DNA of 64,000 nucleotides from a virus: positions 1 to 64,000 of IMG/VR virus record IMGVR_UViG_3300025771_000023; one strand, written 5' to 3'. The notes below the pieces were generated by a model that saw nothing but the letters and a program-made list of their open reading frames with translations, was not told the DNA's origin and searched no databases. A program made the translations under genes and the position numbers. Position 1 is the first letter of the stretch. Every line of letters starts with the position of its first letter. Of the stretch, positions 33,820 through 44,400 are shown piece by piece.

Positions 33820-35400
33820 TTAAAATTCCAGGATAATTTTAACGTCTTCTTTTTGTCTACTGTTTCTTTCAACAGTTTTTCTATTGTCAATATAAATTAC
33901 ATCTCCAGACTTACTATTTATCTCGGGATTAGCAAGACCTCCATTAAACACTACTCCCAAATTAATAACTTTATTTGAGATAGTTGTAGTTATTCCTCCA
34001 AATCCGGTGTCAATAGTTCCACTGAATCCTCCCCCAGTTTTTGTGATGTTGCCAGAATCACCTTTAAACTTTAAAATAGTCCCATTAGTATCATAATAAG
34101 TTCCAATATTAGTAAAATCTATATGACCATAGGTAGATTGATTATAAAATAGTGATCTATCTTGATAATATTTAATTACTGCAGTATTTCCTTGTTCATC
34201 CAAAATATCATACGAAGCAACATATGCTAAGGCAGTTTTCCCATCAGAAGTTTGTTGTATTTTGTCTCCGGGAGACAGCGAACCACTAGAAACATTAACC
34301 TTCATAGCATAGAGTGCAGAAAACTCATTGGTAGAGTAAACTGTAGTATTAATGCCCGTTGAATCGAAAACTGTTGGATTCTTAACAATTCCAATTTGAG
34401 CAAATTTAGTATCTATTGGAAAATCTTTTGTCGAGTCATCAAATCTTGCATAAATTAAAACTTTATCTGCTCCAAGTTCCTCATAGATATCAAAACCATG
34501 CCCTTTTGACGGAGGGATAATTGGGATTAATTCTGCATTAATTTCTGGCAGATTATTTGGATCTGTTCCCAAATTTATCATTCCATAAGTATATCCCCTT
34601 CCACCAGAAATTACTGTAACATTAGTAATTTTATTATTATCAACACTTAAAGAAACTTCTCCACCAGTTCCATCGCCAACTATTTTTGCTGTATCGCCAT
34701 CACTTATGGAATATCCCTTTCCTTGATTTTGGATGTAAACTTTTTTAATTTGATTTTCATTTACATCAGAATTGCCATTTGTTCTAATTGCTGAGATTTG
34801 AGGATCTGTTGATGTATCCCAATTATTTGGAACTGTAATATATTCTGTAGTATCAAACTTTACAATATCACTTGGAGAAATAGAATACAAATATTTCCAA
34901 GTATATCCATCACTCAATTTGGTTGGTTCCAAATCAGTAAAAGATGGCTCTACTGTAGATGCAGTACCATTTGTGCTTATTCCAGATGATCCATTATCAA
35001 TACAAATATAAACCCTATAATCGGAATTAACCACATAATAATCAGCATCATATAGTCTCAAAGAGTTAGAGATTGGAGATGGATTAAGAATACTATAATC
35101 TGACCTATACATCTCATAAGTTAGTCCCGAAGTCCAATTAATTCTCCGTATTACTCTTCTAATATTGGCAGTCGTAATTTTTTTTCCAAAAAGCATCGTA
35201 GATTCATAATGATTTAATCTATCAATATTATCAACTGGATTTGGAGTTGTTGTATCCCAGTTACTATCTCTACCATACCCACTAGATGTTGGATTTGTTA
35301 ATCCAACAAAAACATAATATGAATTTGAAGAATCATTGACAGAATCTACAAAACTTGTGGTATTTAATATTCTAAATTGATCCGTTACAAGAGCAGGCAT
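33820..35400 (-). CDS. gp8: Baseplate wedge protein gp8
   Basis: A wedge subunit that joins gp7 and gp10. The N-terminus is a strong gp8 match: TDQFRILNTTSFVDSV, YYVFVGLTNPTSSGYGRDSNWDTTTPNPVDNIDRLNHYESTMLFGKKITTANIRRVIRR and YEMYRSDYSILNPS, then DADYYVVNSDYRVYICIDNGSSGIST. At 526 residues it exceeds T4 gp8 (334); the extra C-terminal part carries glycine-rich GKGYSISDGDTAKIVGDGTGG units like those in gp14. It lies between the gp7-position giant and the DUF4815 giant as in T4 order. Confidence 0.93.
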   Translation of the reverse strand: MPALVTDQFRILNTTSFVDSVNDSSNSYYVFVGLTNPTSSGYGRDSNWDTTTPNPVDNIDRLNHYESTMLFGKKITTANIRRVIRRINWTSGLTYEMYRSDYSILNPSPISNSLRLYDADYYVVNSDYRVYICIDNGSSGISTNGTASTVEPSFTDLEPTKLSDGYTWKYLYSISPSDIVKFDTTEYITVPNNWDTSTDPQISAIRTNGNSDVNENQIKKVYIQNQGKGYSISDGDTAKIVGDGTGGEVSLSVDNNKITNVTVISGGRGYTYGMINLGTDPNNLPEINAELIPIIPPSKGHGFDIYEELGADKVLIYARFDDSTKDFPIDTKFAQIGIVKNPTVFDSTGINTTVYSTNEFSALYAMKVNVSSGSLSPGDKIQQTSDGKTALAYVASYDILDEQGNTAVIKYYQDRSLFYNQSTYGHIDFTNIGTYYDTNGTILKFKGDSGNITKTGGGFSGTIDTGFGGITTTISNKVINLGVVFNGGLANPEINSKSGDVIYIDNRKTVERNSRQKEDVKIILEF

Positions 35401-35419
35401 GTGAATATTGTTTTTTCTA

Positions 35420-35427
35420 TATTTATA
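35420..35427 (-). promoter_or_regulatory. T4-type late promoter before gp8
   Basis: Perfect TATAAATA on the minus strand in the gap between the gp7-position gene and gp8, 20-27 bases before the gp8 ATG. Confidence 0.75.
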
Positions 35428-38400
35428 TTATGAAATAGGACCTATGTTTCTTAATCCTTCTCCTCTTCTTTGAATTGTTGGGAATGTTGTCAATCCTGAA
35501 GAAACTTCATATGCAGAAACTCCTATTGATATTGGAGATGCTCCTCTAGTTAAGTTGGATAATCTTCCCCAAGAGAATTTTCCAACATAGTTTCCAGTAG
35601 TGGTTGCTATTCCAACAACATTTGTTTGAGAATGTATATTGCAAGTAACAATACCCGCTCCTGCATCCAATCCACTAATTCGATAGATGTTATCTACACA
35701 TGTTGTTCCAATGCCAACTATATCATCATCAGTATCGATAATAGAGGTTACTCCATTTCCAACAATAGTATCTGAAACATAAATGTAATATCCAGTTTGC
35801 AAATCGCCAGTAGTTATATTAAAATATAATGCCAAATCTGTTCCAATTCCAACTGTTGTTCCAATACCAGTAATATTTCCATCTGCTCCCTGAACAGTTT
35901 GAATATTTGTTATCTCTTCAGAAACTATTTCTGGGAGAGCAATGATAACTTGTGGTGGTTTTGTTTGAGTATATCCAAAACCAGGATTTGTAATAGTTAC
36001 TGGAGTAGTTAGGGAACCATTTGAGACAGTAATAGTAGCAGTAGCAGTTGTTCCAATACCAACACCAACTCTTTGTGGGGCAGATATCTTAGCAACAACT
36101 GAAGAACCAGTATAACCGCTTCCGCCACTTTCTATTGAAAGTGATTGAATAGTTCCCGCAGCAGAAACGACTGCTGTTACCGCAGCTGATACTGGATCAG
36201 ATACTCCGGAAACGATTAACCCATCAAATGATGTTGGAGTATCATATTCAAAGAACTGGGAATTGTCTACAAATATGGTGGAATCTGTTGTTGTTACATC
36301 CTTAATAATCTTAGCAGTAGGATACACCTGAGGTTCGATCGAATTTCTTGTTTTGTAAACCGGGTATCCATCAATAATTTTATCTACTTTTTGTTTAGTC
36401 CAATATAGTGGTTTGTCATTTACTTCATCAATTCCAACTCCCCTATAAAGATTTGTCTGAATTTTATCAGAATATGCAATGTCTGAAACTGTTCTAATTT
36501 CTTGAGTCTTAGTGTCCTCAATATTAATGTTATCAAATACTTGAACACTATCCCCAATCTTTATAGTTTCTTCTTCATCTACGATGAAACTGTCTGAGTA
36601 ACTTCCTCTATAGAAATAAATTGCAACATCATCTTCTGGTTTTGGAGCATCTGTAAATACAAATGATGTTCCTCCTTCAAACTGATATGATTCTTTTGGT
36701 TGTTGAAGAATTCCATTAATAAAAATTATTAACAAGGAATCCATATCAATGAATTGGGAATCATCATTTGATGTATTTTTTTCGAAACTCAGTAATTGAT
36801 TATTATAGAACAATGAGAATCTCTTTTGAATCCCATCCTGATACTGTTTTATAGAATCGATGTAATCTAATGTTCCAAATTCCCATGAAGAGAATTGATC
36901 TGTAAAGGTATCTAAGACAGTTAATTGGAATTGCTCCAGTGGTTCTGACAACCCATAATCAGTCACAAGACCTACAGCAGTGATAACATCTCCAGGTTTA
37001 AATCCATAACCACTTCTAACAACGCTAAATTCGCTTACCTGGAACAATGTTGAACCAATGCCTGTAGTTTGACTTGCTCCAATTTCAATATTCAACAACA
37101 ATCCGGTTCCAGTTTCTGTTGTTGTTCCAATACCAAGTCTAGAAACTCCAATAACTGATAAATTTTCATAAGATGGAGAAGGTAATTCAACTATTGTCGT
37201 AGATTCATCATATCCGCTTCCACCATTAGAAACATTAAATGATAGTGTTCCACCTGCTCCAACAATAACACTAATATCTGCTCCTGAACCACCACTAGAA
37301 TCTGTAATTGCAATAGAAACGGGTTCTCTATATCCAGATCCCCAATTTCCAGTTGTACCGATACCAATAGAAGTAATTGATCCTCCGGCAATTATAGCCG
37401 TTACAGAAGCTCCTACAAGAGGTGCATAACCCAAACCAGGAGTAGAACCAAGAGAGACAATCATGCCACCTCTAGGAAGTTGATTCTGGTTGACATCAGA
37501 CTCAGAAATTATTTTAGAGCCATCTGTTGAAGTTATTCCTGAGAATACAATAGAACTAATACCGGCAACGGTATCTTCTTCTATTAAGAAATTATTTGAT
37601 GGATTATTTTCTGTTGTTGGAGATTGGAAAATACCATTAATTAATACAATTCCACTTCCTCCCGTAGAACCCAATCCAGTTGTATTAATTCCACCAACTG
37701 TCAGTTGATATGTTTGTCCAATTCCAGTAAAGTTTTCTGAAATATTGTCATAAATTTTATTTGTAGTATAATCTTGTTTTAAGAAGACTCTGCCTCCAAA
37801 AGAAGATCTTGCATCTGGAAGATTATTATCATCTTCTTCAGATCTATTTTCCAAAACTCCAGTAGGAGGTGCTGTAAAGTGAATTTTGTTTCCTGCAATA
37901 TTAAACGCACCTCTATACAGAGAAACCGTTGTTGCGTCAGAATATGTTGAGGCAGAAGTACCAACAAACTCTCTCTCAACTTGAACAAGTGGGAAAGTTC
38001 CTCCAAATGATATTGGTCCTGAGATTGAGGTTCCAAAACCAACATTAGATACTTTCATGTACTCATCACCAATTTTTAAAACGTCATTAGGAACAATTGA
38101 TGAAATTCCACTCAGAGGAATAATATTGGTAGTAAATCCAATATTATTACCATTATTATCTACATTGTATTGTAACAATGAATATGATAATGGAGGTTGA
38201 ACAACATTGTCAATAGAAATAATTACTTTTTCATTTTTCTTTACCATTTCAAACTCATGAGCATTGCCCTCACCAGGAGAAACAAAAGTAACCGCTGTTC
38301 CTGCTCTTTCTGTTGAGATGCTAAATGTATTATTGTTGGATTTAATAGCAAATACTCTTGATGGCAATGACCCTATTCCAGTTGCAGATTCATACTGCAT

Positions 38401-41400
38401 AGGTGTTGAACCTACACCAACAAAAGTTGATTTTGGTCTATAAATCAATTCTTCATTTGTTTGGAAGAAATGATTCGGTATATTAAACTCTCCTGTAGAC
38501 AAATTCAATTGAGAAGCATTGTTTGGATCAAAGGATTTTGTAAAGATTGGAGTATTTTGATAATTTAAATCAAAAATAGTTCTATCCAAACCCGAAAGGT
38601 ATTGATTTACATTGACAGACTCTGCATTATTATTGTATTGTAATGTGTTTGGAACATTTATCTGATCTATTTCTGAATAAAATAGTTCGTTATATGTTAA
38701 AATTTCAAGATTTCCAGAAAATTCTGGATCTGGATAAAACTTTAGAGATACTACTGATCCAGTTATATCTCCACCGAATGTCCCTATTCCGCTTGTGCTT
38801 CCTATTGATAAAAATGGGTGTTGGATAGTAACAACATTGGTTCTATCCGAAATTAACATCACTTGGTGTAATGCACTTGTAGTTCCAACACCAACCTTTA
38901 CGGTTGATTTGAGGGAGGTAAATGTATTTACATCAAATGATTTAATTGTAGAGGCAGCGGAAATATTTGAATATAATGCATCATAGATAACTGTTTTTTC
39001 AGACTCATCTGGTTGACCAGTAGATTTGAATCTATATGTACCAATTCCAGATGCCGTAGTTCCGAATCCAACATTTCTAGATCTAACTATGATTGAGTTG
39101 TCAGTTGTATTTGTATATTCAATACTTAAAATTCCACCACTTATTGAAGCTCCAAAAGAACCAATAAAGTTGGAACTTAATTCATCTTCATTAGTATCAA
39201 AATAAAGTTCGGAAATATTAGTATTTGTACCATCATGATCAACAAACAATTCAACATAATTCATATTATTGTTTGTGTTATCAATAATATGAATTTGTGA
39301 ATGTATTGATTCAATTTTAGAAGTTGAAATTCCAATTAATGTGGAGGTATTTCCAGATCCAACAATCTTTGCCGAAGATGTTAAATCAATAAATCCAAAT
39401 GACTCTGTTCCGATACCAGAAGAAAAACTTGTAAAATATGAATTCAAATATTTAATATTATAATCAGTGCTGTAAGGATTATTTGGACTAAATTTTAAAA
39501 CTTTTATGTCATTCTTATCTTCAATAGAAATATCACCTATTTTAGTGTGATCCGATGTTGTTAATCCAACATTAGATATAGAACCTTTTTCAAAGGTAAA
39601 TGTATTTCCATCATCATCATTTAGGACAATAATTTCATCAAATTGAACTTCAGAGTAATCATCACTAGTAATTTGAATTAAATATCTATTATACTTTCTT
39701 GATGTTTGTAAGTCATCAACCGCTGAAGATAATTCCTGTGACTGTTCACTATTTGCAAATAAGTTACTTATATCATCAATTTGTAAAACTCTATTTGTTT
39801 TGCAATATATGTAATCGGATAGTCTCTTATTTTTAAATTTTAAATATCTAGATCCACCAGTAATGGTGTCTACATCATAAACAAAATCAAAATTATTGAT
39901 AGTATCTACTCTATTTTGATTTATCAAATCAACTAATGTTATTGAAGCACTTACGGAGGTTGTTATTCCACTCTCAACGTTTTTAATTATCTCAGTATCC
40001 GCAAAATTCTTAAGACCACTAGTATGGAGAAGTTTATTTACTGGACTTACAATATCTTCCCATTTTTGTCTACTCTTTACAGTATAGGATAGATTTTGAT
40101 AGTAATCATTATTTGGAATGACTTGAGTATCTTGATTTAATTTTCCAATATCATCAGACCATCCAATATCTTGTCTGGTAAAATAATCAACTTCAAATCT
40201 ACCAACAGACTCTTTAATGGTATTAATTGTTGCTGTAGTATAAGATTCTCTTCCTCTTATAATATCATCTTTCTTAATTTTGTAATCTCCACTGACTTTG
40301 ATGGAGTTTTTATTAGATTCGGAAACTCTCAAATCCACTTCAACAAACCCAACATTAGTTTTAACTTCTAAAGATTCGCCAATAATAAATTGAGCATAGT
40401 CTAAGGAAACATTGAACTTGGGATAATTATTAAAGTTTACTATCGAAGCATATACATTTTGTACGGTTTGCCCTATACCTGGATTTGTTGTTAAACCTGA
40501 AATATCAAACTCAAGTTCTGCATTTACTCCAACTCCGCTATTAGTATAGGAAGAAACTGTAAAGAAATTATATCCATAATCTGAGGAATTAAATCCATCA
40601 CCATCAGAACTGCTCTTTTCAAGACCTTCTACAAATATTTTGTCTCCGGTAGAGAATGGTTCTTCACCAAAACCAGTAGCTGGAGTCGTAAGAATACAAG
40701 TTACAATACCAGAAGATGATGCATAGAAAGTATTAATTCCAATACCATTTGTATTATTGATTGCTCTAACAATAGTATTTGAAGTTAATCCCTTTGATGA
40801 AACAACATTCGAAACTGATATTATTGAGTTTCCTGAAAGATTTGCACGCAATAACCCAGAATCATTAACTTTACCAGTATCTCCATCAATAACAATTAAA
40901 TCTGGAGTTGATAAGTAATTTTTACCTCCATTAGTTACATTAATAGAACTGATAGTATATGAATTATCTAATGTTATTAACTTATCAATAGACGCTTCTG
41001 GTCTTAAAGTTTTATCAGAAGAATATTCAAATCCCTGATTAATAATTTTTACTTGATTTACCTTTCCTATAGTATCTGATTTGACAACAACATATGCTTC
41101 TGTTCCTGACTGAGATTCAATATTAACAAAATCGGGAATCTTTTTATAATTCAATCCTGGTGATATAGTTCTGATGTCAGAAACACTTCCTGAAGCAGAT
41201 GATGAATTTGTAGTGTACTTTAATACATCACACTCTGTTTTTGCATATGAAACTTTTTCTGGTTCCTTATCTAATACAATATTAAAGGTTGTTGTTCCAG
41301 ATCCGGAAATATTATATGTTCCAGAATAAACACTATCAACAAATAGTATTTCATTATAATTTTTTATTTCTTTATCAGCAGTGCTAATATATCCAGATTT

Positions 41401-44400
41401 CTCTAAGTTATAATAAAGTTTAGTAGGAATATTCTCATCATGATAAACTGTTAAAGCAGACCCTACACTTCCTGGAGTTCCTGATGCAATTACATTGAAA
41501 GTATCTGTTGAACCGGTAGAAATAAATTCATCTTTAAATTCATTATCATAAAAAACCTTTAAGTTATATCCAGACAAACTAGAGTCTGAAGTATCAAAAA
41601 CTAAATTATTTCCTTTTATTACTTCTATTTGGGGAGATATTAAACGGAAATTACTTGTAGAATCACCACTACTAGTTAATGAACTAACTATTGGGGGATT
41701 TTTGGTAGAATCTAAGTAGGTTTCGCATAGTTTAAATGTGTTATCATCAATTTTGTAAATATAGTAAGATCCAATATTAGTATCAACAATACTTCCGCCG
41801 GTTGTATAAGAATAATATACTTTATCACCAGTTTTATATCCATGCGAAGATATTGTTATTTCATCATTACTAGTATCAACACTAACACCTGGATTAAAAT
41901 AAGTTCTTATGCTGGGTAAGTTATGTGTAACATCTAAAGTTATTGCAACAGATGTGCTAGTCCCAATACCAACATTAAGATTTGGTTGAACACTTAGATT
42001 AATAGAGTCCCCATTTGTAAGACCATGAGAGGTTGAAACAGAAACTTGAGATCTAATTCTTTTTATATCTGCAGTTATTTGAGTAAAATTAGATTCTAAA
42101 GAATATTTGTAGTTATTATCTCCATTATTAATAAAGAATAACCCATTAGTAGTTGTAGTTAAACCAACTTCAGTAACGATTCCAATATGATCAGGAGATT
42201 TTTTTATAATATAAACATTTTGAGAATCTCCATCTGGCAAATCAAATGGAGAACTTGCAGAAGTATTTGCTACAGAAATAGAAGATGATCCTGTAGGCTT
42301 TGTTAAAGTTACTTGTTGATTTGTTTTAAATGGATGTCCGGGTAGGAAAATAGATTGAGTAGGTATGGAAATAATATTATTAGTTTGGTTGCCAACATTG
42401 TAAGTTACAGCAACTCCAATTCCTGCTGTTGTTCCAACACCAACAGATTGATTAGGGTTGAGATATACTAAGTCGTTTTCTTTTGAATCAAAATATTGTA
42501 ATGACTTACTAATTGTAAATGAATCTGGAATAAAATTAACTGTTGTAGATGCACTATGAGCAGATCCGACAGACCCTCTATCAACTCTTAAAACACCTTG
42601 ATTTCTAAAAATATTCAATAACGTAAAAGTATCTGATCCAATTTCAATACTACTTCCAATAGAAACATTATTTGGTATTCTTGAAACGTAAATATCAGTT
42701 ACTACTCCTGCAGCAGGAATTTCTTTATTGAGAACAGTCGTATAAGATGTTACTCCTATTTGATGTGTTCCTAACAACTCTGTCAAAGTAGTTGAAAATC
42801 CAGAAATAGTTACATAGTCTAAATTATCTAAAGAATGTCTTGGAGATACTTTTACCTTTACACTATCTTTATCGTTCCAAACAAAAATTGAATCATTGTA
42901 TGGTAAAGTCGTTGTTTCAATTGATTCAATTTGTTTTCCACCAATTCTACCTACTTGTGCTATTAAACCGCTACCCCCTGTTTCAGATTCGTTAAATTGA
43001 AGAGTATCGCCAACTTTATAATTGTCTCCTGAGTTTATAATATTAAAATTTTCAATAGATCCCTTAGAAACAGATTCTACATTAATATTCTGCTTAACAA
43101 TTTCGTTTGATTCAATAATAAAATCGTTCTCAGCATTATCGGCAGAAAGTTTATACGGAAATGTATTACGAATTAAATTCGAATTATTAAAATCAAATGA
43201 TTGACTTAAATCTTTATTTTCACTAACAAAAGATGATCTATATCTATCTCCTATGAAGTATGGAAATACTCCTACATTATCTCCTTCGGCATTTTCCACT
43301 GCCGTGGCAAAGTAAGCATATGTTCCATTGGGAAATTCGGGTGTTACACAATATCTACCATTATATTCATCCAAATCACCAATATTTGTAAACTTGTAAT
43401 CTTCTATAAAAAATCCAACCTCACCAGTAGAAGATTCGGAAGGTCTATTTGGTATATTGCTTAAACTCTTAGAATATCCTGAAACCAAACGTTTAGTATC
43501 TGATTTAATATCTTTTGGATTGGAATATCCAAACGCACCATAAATTGGATTACCGTCATAAGCCCAACCAATAATTGGAGAATGAACTGGAGAAGCGTCT
43601 GTTCCCACATCTCCGAGTTCATTTTTTATGACATCTCCATATCCGCAAATAGAATACTGAAGTTTATTGTAAGAAGAAGATATAATCTCATTTGCTTCAG
43701 CATCTGTACTTGTAACGTCATTATAAAAAATATTATTATTTACATTTAATGAACGAATATTAGCATCAAGTAATGCTCCACTACCTGCAGATTTTGCCTG
43801 AATTATTGTATTTGATGTTGAATAACCTATACCACTATTAACAACAATAATACTATCAATTTTATTATTGACCAATACTGGTTTTAACTCAGCTCCGGTT
43901 CCATTTCCACTGACAATAATGTCTGGTACTGAATAATATTCTCTACCTTTACTTTGAATAGATACTCTTTCTATACCGCCATTTGAAATAATGGGAATAA
44001 ATTGAGAATCTTTTCCATTTTTTATTTCAATTGTTGGTTTTTTATTATAATTTAAAATAGTAGATCCATAATCAGATCCTTGATCATATACTAATGCAGA
44101 AACAATTTTTCCTCTTACGATAGGTGTAGCACTGATTGAACCTCTAAATTGCGTGCTACCTAATCCAACCGCTCCATAATTTACTTGAAGACTAATATCT
44201 GGATAATTAAAAATTTGATATCCGCTTGCTCCAGATTCTAATCGGACATATTTTTGTCTATCATAATTTGTTTTTATGGTTCCACCTATTCCAGCATCAG
44301 ATACTTTAAAAGTATCATCGTCAATTTTAGTTACATAATATTGATTTGCCGAAGAAAGACCAGTAACAGCAGATGTTTCATATGTATATGATACTAACTC